Below are positions 35,796-47,335 of a DNA stretch of 50,554 bases, in pieces (the stretch's first letter is position 1; each line of letters starts with the position of its first letter). A program made the translations under genes and the position numbers. The stretch is from NCBI GenBank assembly GCA_903855705.1, contig CAINZT010000218.1, forward strand, positions 1 through 50,554. The letters run 5' to 3'. The stretch is from an uncultured Synechococcus sp. (lineage in GTDB: Bacteria > Cyanobacteriota > Cyanobacteriia > PCC-6307 > Cyanobiaceae). The notes beneath the pieces were generated by a model. The model was not told where the DNA came from and made no database searches. It was given only the letters and a program-made list of their open reading frames with translations.

Positions 35796-36259
35796 GCCTG
35801 ATTGCATGGGCCGGTGGTGCTCATGTTGGAACCATGGGCATTCCTGGACATCCTGGGGGGGCACCATGAAATCGACGAATACGGGGTCATTCGACTTGAG
35901 TCCACGTTAGGCCTGGGAAGTCCGACACAGACGGCCCAAAGTGTTGGCGTAAATAGTGGTGCCACAAGGGTCTTAATTGGGAAGTTATTCCAACGAAGTC
36001 CATATTGGCACATCCAAATAGGACACCCTCCGCTTAGGCAATACGTTGAAATAGCAAAATGCAAAAGAACCATTGGATGGCTCATTTTGGTAGTAAATAC
36101 CACGCCAAAGTCATCAAAACAAGCCCGGCCCCCCTGACTCATTCTCCATAACCGCAGGAAGAACTTCGAGATGAACCATCGCGGCTCCGCGCAGAAGAGC
36201 CTGGGGTTTAATGAAGCCTAGCCGGATCACCGGAGGAAATACCTTGGGGCCAGGGCCAA
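35796..36259. other. Gap between LERIW genes and chlL
   Basis: Frames of about 110 codons are open on both strands (35802-36137 plus, 35792-36142 minus) but neither has recognisable domains or a ribosome-binding site, and they mirror each other. Composition falls between island and core. I take this as the right edge of the island; no copy of the tRNA-Ser 3' end is visible here. Confidence 0.35.
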
Positions 36260-37321
<1,062 letters not shown>

Positions 37322-39037
37322 TCATCGACTGAAGTGGGCCTTGGCGTCATAGAGAACTTCCTCAGTGATTGTGCTGACACCGCGATCGCGGGCGTAGGCC
37401 TCGGTGTTGCGGCGCACCTTGCCGCGCACAAAGAAGGGGATGCGGCTCAGTTCGGCCTCGCCGCTAGCGCTCCAGTGCAGCCCCAGCGCCTGGCCGCCCC
37501 CAGCCAGAACGGATCCCGCCGTCAATACCGCGCCGTTGTCCTGACTGGCTGCAGGCGCAGCTGAATTGGCAAGCCTGGCATGGGCGCCTGCCGCTGTGGA
37601 AGCGATCGCGTTGGCAGGTGTTGCCGCGCCGGCCGCAACTGCTTGAGGAGCCGTTGCGGCGGTAGCGGGAGCACTCGCCCCTTCCAGGTGGCTGAGGTGG
37701 CCATCCACAAACTCAAAATCGTGGCGGAACATGCCGATCAGGTGTTCCTCCAGGCCCATCATCAAAGGGTGCACCCAGGAATCAAAAATCACATTGGCCC
37801 CCTCCCAACCCATCTGGGGGGAATAGCGGGCCGGCACATCCTGCACGTGCAGCGGTGAACTAATGACCGCACAGGGCAGGCCCAGCCGTTTAGCGCTGTG
37901 GCGCTCCATCTGGGTGCCGAGCACCAACTCCGGCGCGGCCTCGGCCATGGCCTTTTCCACCACCAGGTAGTCGTCTGTGATCAGGGCCTCCAGGCCCAGC
38001 TCCTGGGCAGCGGCGCGCACCTCCCGCGCCTGTTCGCGGCTGTAGGTGCCCAGTCCCACCACGGTGAAGCCCAACTCCTGGCTGGCGATGCGGGCGGCGG
38101 CGATCGCATGGGTGGCATCGGCGAAGATGAACACCCGCTTGCCGGTGAGGTAAGTGGAATCGACCGAGCGGGAATACCAGGGCAGCCGCGAGCGCTTATC
38201 CGCCTCGCCAGCTAGATCCAGCTCCAGGCCCAGGCGTTCACCCAGTTCGGCCAAAAATTCACCCGTGGCCCCCACCCCGATCGGCACGGTGCGCACCACG
38301 GCCATGCCGAAACTGCGCTCCAGCCAGCTGCACGCAGGCCCGGCCACCTCTGGATATAGGCAGACATTGAGATCGGCCTGGGGCAGGCGCAGCAGGTCCG
38401 CCGGCCTGGCCCCGAGGGGCGCCGCCACATTCACCTCAATGCCGTGCTCGGCCAGCAGCCCAGTGATTTCGCGCACGTCATCACGGCAGCGGAAGCCCAG
38501 CAGGCTCGGGCCCAGCAGGTTGACCCGGGGCCGGCGCCCTTCGCTGCGCCAGCGGGTGGGATCGGGCTTGGTGAACCCCGGAGCAGGGATTTGATTTTTC
38601 AGCAGGCCCCGCACCAATTGGTAGAAGGTTTCGGCCGCGCCCCAGTTTTCCTTTTTCGAATAGGCGGGCAGATCCAGGCTCACCATCGGCACCCCGCCCA
38701 GGTCCATGCCGGCGGCCAGGGCTCCGGGCTGGTCCTGGATCAACTCGGCCGTGCAGCTTTCACCCACCAGCAGGGCCTCGGGCTTAAAGCGAGCCACGGC
38801 TTCGGTGATCGAGCGTTTCACCAGTTCGGCCGTATCGCCACCCAGGTCCCGGGCCTGGAAGGTGGTGTAGGTGACCGGCGGCCGGCGATCGCGCCGTTCA
38901 ATCATCGTGAACAGCAGATCGGCATAGGTGTCCCCTTGGGGGGCATGCAGCACGTAGTGCACCCCCTCCATCGAGGCGGCGATGCGCAGGGCACCCACAT
39001 GGGGAGGGCCTTCGTAGGTCCAGAGGGTCAGTTCCAT
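37322..39037 (-). CDS. chlB: Light-independent protochlorophyllide reductase subunit B
   Basis: ChlB forms with ChlN the catalytic core that reduces ring D of protochlorophyllide. The N-terminus [19 protein letters not shown] and the block [19 protein letters not shown] are family signatures; the first part supplies the cluster Asp and substrate site. The C-terminal small domain ([30 protein letters not shown]) is present. Between the main body and this domain lies an Ala-rich linker of about 65 residues (residues 453-517), which raises the length to 571 against roughly 510-530 in most cyanobacteria. It is separated by 57 bases from chlN upstream. Confidence 0.98.
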   Translation of the reverse strand: MELTLWTYEGPPHVGALRIAASMEGVHYVLHAPQGDTYADLLFTMIERRDRRPPVTYTTFQARDLGGDTAELVKRSITEAVARFKPEALLVGESCTAELIQDQPGALAAGMDLGGVPMVSLDLPAYSKKENWGAAETFYQLVRGLLKNQIPAPGFTKPDPTRWRSEGRRPRVNLLGPSLLGFRCRDDVREITGLLAEHGIEVNVAAPLGARPADLLRLPQADLNVCLYPEVAGPACSWLERSFGMAVVRTVPIGVGATGEFLAELGERLGLELDLAGEADKRSRLPWYSRSVDSTYLTGKRVFIFADATHAIAAARIASQELGFTVVGLGTYSREQAREVRAAAQELGLEALITDDYLVVEKAMAEAAPELVLGTQMERHSAKRLGLPCAVISSPLHVQDVPARYSPQMGWEGANVIFDSWVHPLMMGLEEHLIGMFRHDFEFVDGHLSHLEGASAPATAATAPQAVAAGAATPANAIASTAAGAHARLANSAAPAASQDNGAVLTAGSVLAGGGQALGLHWSASGEAELSRIPFFVRGKVRRNTEAYARDRGVSTITEEVLYDAKAHFSR

Positions 39038-39094
39038 CGGGGCGGGGTCTAGCGGGGGGCGGGGGGAAGGGGAGTCCTGTGGGGCTGGATCAAC

Positions 39095-40725
<1,631 letters not shown>

Positions 40726-41178
40726 TCAAGGCAAGGAATGGGCCTGGCTGGGGGGGCCCTGGCGCTGCATCAGGTCGATGATCTTTTCACTTTTAAGCGG
40801 ACACAATTGCGGCGTGTAGTAACGCACCGCAGCCGTTTCAATAGTGGCAGGCGTAATGCCTTGAAAATCAATCGCCGCCTGCTCAAAAGACGTTTGCAGG
40901 CTCTGATGCAATTGGCTCAGGGGCGTTTGCAGGCCAATGTTGTCGCAAAGCAACTGGGCGTAGAGCCTGGCGGCACAACCCACCTGGCCCAGGGTGGCCA
41001 CACAGCGACCCAGATCAATAGGGCTGGGATCCTGTGGCCGGGGCGCCGTTAATTCATGGGACAGGGGCGGAGGCGGTGGCACGGCAAGCGGCGCCGATGG
41101 CGGCAATTGGGCCCCCGCCGGGGAGCCGATCCAGGCACTGCCTATGACGACCACCATCAGCTTGGCAAACCCCCTCAC
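40726..41178 (-). CDS. Exported protein of unknown function
   Basis: A 150-residue protein with a signal peptide (KLMVVVIGSAWIGSPAGA) and a Pro-rich stretch, then a region with four cysteines (GRCVATLGQVGCAARLYAQ, LLCDNIG, YTPQLCPLK) spaced as if to form two disulfides. It is probably periplasmic. It begins with GTG overlapping the stop codon of the lipoprotein gene by four bases, so the two are likely co-translated. An in-frame ATG seven codons in (41157) is an alternative start. I do not recognise a family. Confidence 0.6.
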   Translation of the reverse strand: MRGFAKLMVVVIGSAWIGSPAGAQLPPSAPLAVPPPPPLSHELTAPRPQDPSPIDLGRCVATLGQVGCAARLYAQLLCDNIGLQTPLSQLHQSLQTSFEQAAIDFQGITPATIETAAVRYYTPQLCPLKSEKIIDLMQRQGPPSQAHSLP

Positions 41179-41828
41179 CGCAACGGCTCCGGCTGGCAGG
41201 CAATTGCCTGGCCATAGGTCAGGGGATTGAGAACGGGCGGCGGCCCCAGGGAGCCGGGGGCCATGAACAGCTCTGGGTTGATCTGGTTCAAGCGACGCGC
41301 CAGGGCGGCCAGATTGGCCTGTTCCACCCTGATGCGGCGCTGTTGTCCAGCCAGCCAGTTCTGGTAGCGCTGGGATTCAGCCTGGTGCCATTGGGCCAAA
41401 GCCGAGTCGTAGCGCTCCTGATCCAGCTCCTGGTCGTAGGCCGCATAACGGCGCTGAAGATCAGGATCCAGCCGCCGGGGCCGCTCCGATTCCACGTAAG
41501 CCTCGGCCTGGAGATGGCTCAAGCGCCCCCTGGCGGCCTGGAAGGCGGTTGCCAGACTCTTCACATCGGCCTGGTTCGCATAACAATCAGCCAATTTCTT
41601 GCGCGCCTGGGCCTGCTGGCGAATCTGGGCTTCCACCCGTTCCCGCTCGAGCAGCGCGTCGATCGAGAGCAGGCACTGGCCATAGAGCAAGGGCCGCAGC
41701 AGGCCATTGGTTTCGCCGGCGACCTGCGTGGCGCAGCGCTCCTGGCCTTTGCGAGCGAGGGGAGTGCTCCCCTGACAGCCGCCCAAGAGGGCGACGAGCA
41801 CCAGCAGGGCAATCGATCGGGGCGTCAT
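41175..41828 (-). CDS. Lipoprotein with helical body, function unknown
   Basis: A 217-residue lipoprotein: after MTPRSIALLVLVALLGGC the lipobox LGGC is clear. The mature protein is largely helical and rich in Gln, Arg, Ala and Leu with charge patterns of a coiled coil (RVEAQIRQQAQARKKLADC, AYDQELDQERYDSALAQW). It has cysteines near 35, 56 and 85, and near the end (AIACQPEP). It is probably anchored in a membrane facing the periplasm. I chose ATG 41828 just before the signal peptide; the upstream ATG at 41906 gives a non-signal extension. It is the first gene of a pair with the 40726 protein. Confidence 0.65.
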   Translation of the reverse strand: MTPRSIALLVLVALLGGCQGSTPLARKGQERCATQVAGETNGLLRPLLYGQCLLSIDALLERERVEAQIRQQAQARKKLADCYANQADVKSLATAFQAARGRLSHLQAEAYVESERPRRLDPDLQRRYAAYDQELDQERYDSALAQWHQAESQRYQNWLAGQQRRIRVEQANLAALARRLNQINPELFMAPGSLGPPPVLNPLTYGQAIACQPEPLR

Positions 41829-42037
41829 CCGCAAGGGCAACGCCTGGGGGCCGAACGGGCCCGGCCTGCCAAAGGCGACATATCTCTGTAGAGGTCCCAA
41901 GGGCATTGGCCGTGCGGTGGCTGTCCAGCAGGCAGGGCTCGCATGGGTCCAACCTAGGTCAACAGCCCAAGGGGGCCCGGGCGAGACCAGCCATGGCTGT
42001 CAAACTCAGGTCTGCGTTCGCTTGGAACCAGGCAGCC

Positions 42038-42859
42038 ATGGCAGAACCAGCGAACCCTGGCCAGGGGCGCCAGATCAATGGAGTGGAGCTGGTTCCCCAA
42101 CCCCTGGTCCACCAGAGTCCGCCCCGTTTCGAAACCGTTGCCGAGGAGCGGCGCTATCGCCTCAGCCACCTGGCCGGTGCCCTACGGGTGTTTGGTCGCT
42201 CGGGCTTCGGCGAAGGCGTTGCCGGCCATATCACCGTGCGGGATCCGGAATATCCAGACCATTTCTGGGTCAATCCCTTTGCCCACTCCTTCCGTCAGAT
42301 GCGGATCAGTGACCTGATTTTGGTGAACCATGCCGGCGAGGTGGTGGTTGGCCAGCGGCCCGTCAATCGGGCCGCCTTTGTCTTGCACGCCGCCGTCCAT
42401 GCAGCCCGCCCGGATATCAATGCGGCCGCCCACGCCCACTCCCCCTATGGCAAGGCCTTTGCCTCGCTTGGACGCCTGCTGGATCCAATCACCCAGGATG
42501 CCTGCGCCTTTTTCCAGGACCATGTGCTGATCCAGGCCGATGGCGGCAAGGTGGTCTTTGAACTGGAATCGGGGCGAACCTTTGCCAGCCAGTTTGGTAG
42601 CGGCAAGGCCGCCATTCATCAGAACCATGGCCTGTTCACTGTGGGGGAAACGGTGGATGCGGCCGCCTTCTGGTTTTTGGCGATGGAGCGCTGCTGTCAA
42701 GCCCAGCTGTTGGCCGAGGCGGCCGGCACCCCAAAGCTGATCCGGCCGGAATGGGCCACCTACACCCGCGAACACACGGCCAGTGGCCAGGCCGGCTGGT
42801 TGAATTTTCAGTCGTTCTGGGAAGAAATCAGCCAGTCCGATCCCGAACTGTTCAACTGA
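42038..42859 (+). CDS. Class II aldolase/adducin family protein
   Basis: A 273-residue member of the class II aldolase/adducin fold, which includes zinc-dependent sugar-phosphate aldolases such as fuculose-1-phosphate aldolase and various epimerases. GFGEGVAGHITVRDPE, AAHAHSPYGKAFASLG with the His-x-His metal pair, and the later AIHQNHGLFTVGETVDAA third His are visible. The putative catalytic acid lies in the DACAFFQDH segment. ATG 42038 is preferred to ATG 41993, though both precede the conserved core. It is divergent from the lipoprotein gene and upstream of the antiporter gene. The substrate is not clear. Confidence 0.85.
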   Translation: MAEPANPGQGRQINGVELVPQPLVHQSPPRFETVAEERRYRLSHLAGALRVFGRSGFGEGVAGHITVRDPEYPDHFWVNPFAHSFRQMRISDLILVNHAGEVVVGQRPVNRAAFVLHAAVHAARPDINAAAHAHSPYGKAFASLGRLLDPITQDACAFFQDHVLIQADGGKVVFELESGRTFASQFGSGKAAIHQNHGLFTVGETVDAAAFWFLAMERCCQAQLLAEAAGTPKLIRPEWATYTREHTASGQAGWLNFQSFWEEISQSDPELFN

Positions 42860-42969
42860 CGGCAAGGGCCGCCAACGATCGCAGGTTTGCCGAAAAACCA
42901 GATCCCGCTTTGCCCCTTGATTAGGGAACTGACAACTGGGTAGTTTGACTTGCAATCTGTCTAGCCAAG

Positions 42970-44451
42970 GTGCATTTCTTAGCTAGGGAGACACGGAAAC
43001 CAAACCATGACAACGTTGCTCCAGTCAGCCAAGTTCCAGGCGCGACCGATTATGATCACGCCGCGTTAAGCATTGCCCCCGTGCTGTTACTGCTTGCCGC
43101 AGCGGCCGAGTCCCCGCCCGCTGCAGGCGCCCATGCCGCCAAAGTAGCTGCTGAGAAGGTCACCGATGTGCTGCCATTCCCGGCCATCCTGCTGGTGATC
43201 GGCCTAGTGTTTTTCGGAACCTTGGCCATCAGCCGCATTTCCGCCAAGCTGGGGATTCCGGCCATCCTTGGCATTCTGCTTCTAGGCCTCTCAATTAATA
43301 TCAAATACACGGTATTTGATCTGGATTTTATTAATTCTCTGCATACAGTCAGCCTAGCCATGATCCTGTTCTATGCAGGACTCAAAACCAATGTTAAGGC
43401 CATTCGGGGCTTCCTCTCCTATGGCATCTGGCTTGCCGTAGCAGGATCGATTCTCACCGCCGTGATCCTGGCTGCCGGCATCTGGTTCATCTCCTCAGAC
43501 ACGATGGGATCGATTGATTTCGGTTTTTCGCAACTGGGCTTTCCGATCGCCTTGATGGTGGGCGTCGCCATGGCCTCAACGGACTCGGCGGCTATCGAAG
43601 GGGTGCTAGAAGCCTCAGGCCGCTCGATCCCCAAGAAGCTCGGCAACATCCTGGAGTTCGAATCGGCCTTGAACTGCTCGATTGCCGTTCTCGCCCTGGC
43701 GGTGGTAACGAGCATCATGGCGAGCAACATCACCCACGGCCATGGCGTGATTCTCAGAGCGGAAATTATCGAGTTAGTCGGTCGGCTCGTGGTCGGCCTG
43801 ATTGTTGGCGTGGGAATGGGCTATTTCTCGAAACTCAGCATCGAAAAACTGGTCACAGACCGTTCCCAGGTGCTGATGCTGGGCCTGTCCCTGGCCCTAA
43901 TGGCCTACGGCGTTGGCTCCCTGGCCGGCCAGGCGGGCTTCATCTCAGCCTTTGTGACCGGGGTGTTCCTTGGCAACAACAAATACACCAACAACCTGGT
44001 CTCAGCCGAATGCGTCAGCGAAATCATGCTGCCATTCAACGAAATGACAGAGATCTCTATCTTCTTCATTTTTGGCCTGATCTCAACGCCTGCGATGGTG
44101 CTTTCGGTGCTGCCAATTGCCTTTTTGGCCAGCTTGATCTTGATGCTTGTGGCCCGCCCCTTAAGCCTATTGATTCTTTCGCCGATCTCCCCCTTTAGCG
44201 CCAGGGAAAACCTGCTTCTGTCCTGGTGCGGTCTGCGGGGTGCCGTACCCCTGGCCCTGGGATTCGAGGGGGCTGAATATATCCCAAAAATCGTAGGTAT
44301 TGACCCAATTATCGCCCATCAGCTAGTGAGCAATTGCGAAGGAATAATTTTTTCCATTGTGGTGTTCAACCTTCTGATCCAGGGCATCTCCATTCCCCAC
44401 TTCGTCAAAAAGCTGCAATTCGATTGCCCAGCAGCCGACCAACTCCCTTGA
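42970..44451 (+). CDS. Cation/proton antiporter, CPA1 NhaP-type
   Basis: A membrane antiporter of the CPA1 type, exchanging Na+ or K+ for H+. About twelve hydrophobic segments follow FPAILLVIGLVFFGTLAIS. The ion-site region is seen as AMASTDSAAIEGVLEASG and NILEFESALN, with the acidic pair used by NhaP-type exchangers; LSWCGLRGAVPLALG is the conserved late helix. The start is uncertain: GTG 42970 gives 493 residues, while GTG 43081 begins right at a signal-like helix (LLLLAAAAESPPAAG). A 20-codon open frame at 43007-43069 overlaps the 5' end in another frame and could act as a leader peptide. Confidence 0.85.
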   Translation: MHFLARETRKPNHDNVAPVSQVPGATDYDHAALSIAPVLLLLAAAAESPPAAGAHAAKVAAEKVTDVLPFPAILLVIGLVFFGTLAISRISAKLGIPAILGILLLGLSINIKYTVFDLDFINSLHTVSLAMILFYAGLKTNVKAIRGFLSYGIWLAVAGSILTAVILAAGIWFISSDTMGSIDFGFSQLGFPIALMVGVAMASTDSAAIEGVLEASGRSIPKKLGNILEFESALNCSIAVLALAVVTSIMASNITHGHGVILRAEIIELVGRLVVGLIVGVGMGYFSKLSIEKLVTDRSQVLMLGLSLALMAYGVGSLAGQAGFISAFVTGVFLGNNKYTNNLVSAECVSEIMLPFNEMTEISIFFIFGLISTPAMVLSVLPIAFLASLILMLVARPLSLLILSPISPFSARENLLLSWCGLRGAVPLALGFEGAEYIPKIVGIDPIIAHQLVSNCEGIIFSIVVFNLLIQGISIPHFVKKLQFDCPAADQLP

Positions 44452-44484
44452 GCAGGGGAACTCTTACGCCAGGGGCCCACCCAT

Positions 44485-44572
44485 CTGGCTGGCTGGCTAG
44501 CTGGCTAGCGGCCTAACGGTCCAGCTGGCTGGCTAACTGTCCAACTAGCTGACTGCCTGGATCTCTAGTTGG
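44485..44572. repeat. Degenerate 8-nt tandem repeat, eleven units
   Basis: Eleven 8-nt units from 44485 to 44572, with a consensus near CTGGCTAG (also CTGGCTGG, CTGACTGC, CTAGTTGG). The sequence fills the gap between the antiporter gene and recQ. The period is half that of the 16-nt arrays at 12949 and 20082. Confidence 0.7.
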
Positions 44573-44646
44573 CCCGTTCCCGCCGCGGCCCTACCCCCTG
44601 TCTGCGTCCGAAGCCCCCATCACAACAGCCCCATGACAACTGCCCC

Positions 44647-46506
44647 ATGACCACAGCCCCTGCCATGGCCCCTGATCCCCTCGAGGTCCTCGCCGAAGTG
44701 TTCGGCTACGGGTCCTTTCGCGGCCCCCAGGCCGAGATCGTTGGCCATGTGGTGGGCGGTGGCTCGGCCCTGGTGCTGATGCCCACAGGCGGCGGCAAAT
44801 CCCTCTGCTATCAAATCCCGGCCCTATGCCGCCCCGGCACCGGCGTGGTGATCTCGCCCCTGATCGCCCTGATGGACGACCAGGTGGCGGCCCTGCGCCA
44901 GGCCGGGGTGCGCGCCGCCGCCCTCCATTCAGCCCAGGGGCCGGAGCAGGCCCAGGCCGCCTGGAAAGCCCTGCGCTCCGGGGAGCTGGACCTGGTCTAT
45001 CTCTCGCCAGAGCGGCTGCTGGCGGGCGACTGCCTCGATCGCCTGGCCGAGCTGCCCATTGCCCTGTTCGCCATTGATGAGGCCCATTGCGTCTCCCAAT
45101 GGGGCCACGATTTCCGGCCCGAGTACCTGCAGCTGGCCGTCCTGGCGGAACGGTTCCCAACCATTCCCCGCCTGGCCCTCACCGCCACGGCCGATGGCCG
45201 CACCCGCGAGGACATCCGCCAGCGCCTGCGCCTGCAGGACGACCGGGTATTCCTGGCCAGCTTCGATCGGCCCAACATCACCTACCTGGTGCGGGAGAAG
45301 GAGGGCCCGGGCGCCCAGTTGCAGGCGTTCCTGGCGCCCCGCAAGGGGGAGGCCGGCATCGTCTACGCCCGCTCGCGCCAGCGGGTCGACCGCCTGGCCC
45401 AGGAGCTCGCCGCCGCGGGTTTTGACGCCCTCGCCTATCACGCCGGCCTCGATCCCCAGCGGCGCTCGGCCGTGCTGGAGCGGTTCCGCCGCGACAGCGG
45501 CGTGATTGTGGTGGCCACGATCGCCTTTGGCATGGGCATCGACAAGCCGGATGTGCGCTTTGTGGCGCACGTGGACCTGCCCAAGAGCCTGGAGGCCTAC
45601 TACCAGGAAACGGGCCGGGCCGGCCGCGATGGCCTGGCCGCCGTGGCCTGGATGGTGCATGGGCCGGGCGATATCCCCCAGCTGCGTCGCTTCATCGAGG
45701 ACTCGGGCGCCGAACCCAGCCAAAAGGCGATCGAACACGGCAAGCTCGATGCCCTGATCGCCTTCACCGAAGCCTCCAGCTGTCGGCGTCAGGTGCTGCT
45801 GGGCCACTTCGGCGAAACCCTGGCGCAACCCTGCGGCAACTGCGATGTCTGCCTCGAACCCGACCGCTGCCAGGACGTGACCGAAGCGGCCCGCAAGGCC
45901 CTTTCGGCGGTGTATCGCACCGGCAGCCGTTTTGGCGCCGCCCACCTGGTGGATGTGCTGCTGGGCGCCAACAGCGAAAAAATCCGCACCCTGGGCCACC
46001 AGGAGCTGAGCGTCTACGGCATCGGCAAGGACCTGGACCGGGGCCAGTGGCGCAGCCTGTTTCGCCAGCTGGTGGCCACGGGGCTGCTGATCAGCGATCC
46101 CGCCAACCAGGGGGGCCTGCGCTTCGGCGATCGCGAGCGGGTCAGCCCGCTGCTGCGGGGCGACGTGACCCTGGAGCTGCGCCTGCCCCTGCCCAAGCGC
46201 GAACGGCAACGGGGATCCGAGGCGGGGGCGAGCCGGCGGTTTGGCTCAGCCAGCGCCGGTGGCGATGGCGATGGGGCCAGCGAGGCCGATCCCCAGCTGT
46301 TGCAAGCCCTCAAGGACTGGCGCCGCGAGCAGGCCCGCAGCCAGGGGGTCCCCCCCTATGTGGTCTTCCACGACCGCACCTTGATCGAATTGGCTAGCCG
46401 CCGGCCCCTCGATCTGGCCGGCCTGGCGGGGGTGAGCGGCGTGGGCAAGGCCAAGCTGGCCAGCTATGGCGAGGCGGTGTTGGCGCTCCTGGTCAGCGGG
46501 GCCTAG
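44647..46506 (+). CDS. recQ: ATP-dependent DNA helicase RecQ
   Basis: A 3'-5' DNA helicase for recombination and replication-fork repair. Motifs in order: LMPTGGGKSLCYQIPAL (I), DEAHCVSQWGHDFRPEY (II), LALTATADG (III), IVYARSRQRVDRLA (IV), YHAGLDPQRRS, TIAFGMGIDKPDVRFV (V) and YYQETGRAGRDG (VI). A zinc-binding RQC region (CGNCDVC) and winged helix follow. The C-terminal HRDC-like domain ends GVSGVGKAKLASYGE. Before it a polar insert of about 35 residues (around residue 535) breaks the protein. ATG 44647 is chosen; ATG 44665 is close. Confidence 0.95.
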   Translation: MTTAPAMAPDPLEVLAEVFGYGSFRGPQAEIVGHVVGGGSALVLMPTGGGKSLCYQIPALCRPGTGVVISPLIALMDDQVAALRQAGVRAAALHSAQGPEQAQAAWKALRSGELDLVYLSPERLLAGDCLDRLAELPIALFAIDEAHCVSQWGHDFRPEYLQLAVLAERFPTIPRLALTATADGRTREDIRQRLRLQDDRVFLASFDRPNITYLVREKEGPGAQLQAFLAPRKGEAGIVYARSRQRVDRLAQELAAAGFDALAYHAGLDPQRRSAVLERFRRDSGVIVVATIAFGMGIDKPDVRFVAHVDLPKSLEAYYQETGRAGRDGLAAVAWMVHGPGDIPQLRRFIEDSGAEPSQKAIEHGKLDALIAFTEASSCRRQVLLGHFGETLAQPCGNCDVCLEPDRCQDVTEAARKALSAVYRTGSRFGAAHLVDVLLGANSEKIRTLGHQELSVYGIGKDLDRGQWRSLFRQLVATGLLISDPANQGGLRFGDRERVSPLLRGDVTLELRLPLPKRERQRGSEAGASRRFGSASAGGDGDGASEADPQLLQALKDWRREQARSQGVPPYVVFHDRTLIELASRRPLDLAGLAGVSGVGKAKLASYGEAVLALLVSGA

Positions 46507-46547
46507 GCCATCGAGGCCCTAGCGGGTCCGCGCCCTGCCGCCCCTAG

Positions 46548-46574
46548 AGCCGCTCACCGGGGCCGTGAGCGGCT
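46548..46574. terminator. Hairpin between recQ and the convergent Nif11 gene
   Basis: AGCCGCTCAC (46548-46557) and GTGAGCGGCT (46565-46574) form a perfect 10-bp stem with a 7-nt loop, located between two convergent stop codons. There is no clear U tract, so I call it a terminator-like hairpin. Confidence 0.55.
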
Positions 46575-46597
46575 GAGCGACCCCAGCGGTGCGCCGC

Positions 46598-46813
46598 TCA
46601 GTTGTATTCGCCGGGCAGGTCGTTTTTGCGCACCGTGACCCGGCCAACCCGTTGTCCGGAGAGGCGCAGCAGCTCATCGCCGGAAAAGCTGAAGCCCAGG
46701 CCGGCGCCGATCTGGGCGACGTCATCGGCGGTTGCCGCCGTGCTGATTGCCTGGCGCAGGGCCGGATCGTCCTGGACGACCGCCAGGAAGGCCTTGAGCT
46801 GGTCGAGGGCCAT
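46598..46813 (-). CDS. Nif11-domain protein
   Basis: A 71-residue protein with a Nif11 domain: ALDQLKAFLAVVQDDPALR starts with the typical Nif11 helix, followed by TADDVAQIGAGLGFSFSGDE, the conserved second half. In picocyanobacteria many Nif11 domains are leader peptides of modified peptides (prochlorosins), which end in a double Gly before the core peptide. This one has no GG site and no Cys/Ser/Thr-rich core; it ends LPGEYN. It is therefore more likely a stand-alone Nif11 protein. No modification enzyme gene is nearby. Confidence 0.75.
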   Translation of the reverse strand: MALDQLKAFLAVVQDDPALRQAISTAATADDVAQIGAGLGFSFSGDELLRLSGQRVGRVTVRKNDLPGEYN

Positions 46814-46888
46814 GGCGGGCGCACGGGGACTCCCCAGCATCGGACAGGGCAATCCAGGTACGGTCAATCCATGGTTGCCTGAGCGCCC

Positions 46889-47335
46889 GTGTTGCCCCTG
46901 CGTCGTTTCCTGGGCCTGGTTTTGCTGCCGTTGTTCCTGCTGCTGGCTCCCGCCGGCGCCCAGGCCTCCCTCTTCCATCTGGGGGGTCCGCCGCCCGTTG
47001 ACCTCGGCGTGCAGGCCGGCTCCCTGGCCCCCTGTCCCTCCCCTGCCCATTGCGCCAGCGCCAGCTGGAGCGTGGCCGATCCCAGCGCCGCCCTGGCCTC
47101 CGTAAGCCACCTGCTCGGGGAGCAAGACGGACTCGCCATCGAGGAGCAAACCCCCAGCTACATCCACGCCACGGCCACCAGCCGCCTGTTCGGCTTTGTG
47201 GATGATCTCGAGCTCTACGCCGACCAGGCCGGCGGCCGCCTGCAGGCCCGCTCGATCTCGCGACTCGGCGACTCCGACCTGGGGGTCAATGGCCGGCGCC
47301 TAGGCCAAATCGGGGCGGCCCTGGGCCATGGCTGA
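46889..47335 (+). CDS. DUF1499 family exported protein
   Basis: A 148-residue protein of the DUF1499 family, whose function is not established. It starts with GTG and a hydrophobic signal peptide (LPLRRFLGLVLLPLFLLLA, cleavage near AQA). The domain features are SYIHATATSRLFGFVDDLE, then ARSISRLGDSDLGVNGRRL near the end. It is predicted to sit in the periplasm or thylakoid lumen. Its last eight bases overlap the start of the SbcD-like gene. Confidence 0.85.
   Translation: MLPLRRFLGLVLLPLFLLLAPAGAQASLFHLGGPPPVDLGVQAGSLAPCPSPAHCASASWSVADPSAALASVSHLLGEQDGLAIEEQTPSYIHATATSRLFGFVDDLELYADQAGGRLQARSISRLGDSDLGVNGRRLGQIGAALGHG

Noticed and set aside
35802-36137. A 111-codon plus-strand frame next to chlL
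   Set aside because: A mirror frame of equal length is open on the other strand, no ribosome-binding site is present, and nothing is recognisable.
30418-36259. Direct repeat of the tRNA-Ser 3' end marking the island's right boundary
   Set aside because: I read through to chlL and found no copy of the T-arm and acceptor sequence, so no attachment-site pair can be claimed.
46598-46813. Lanthipeptide (prochlorosin) precursor
   Set aside because: No GG cleavage site, no Cys-bearing core and no lanM-type gene nearby.
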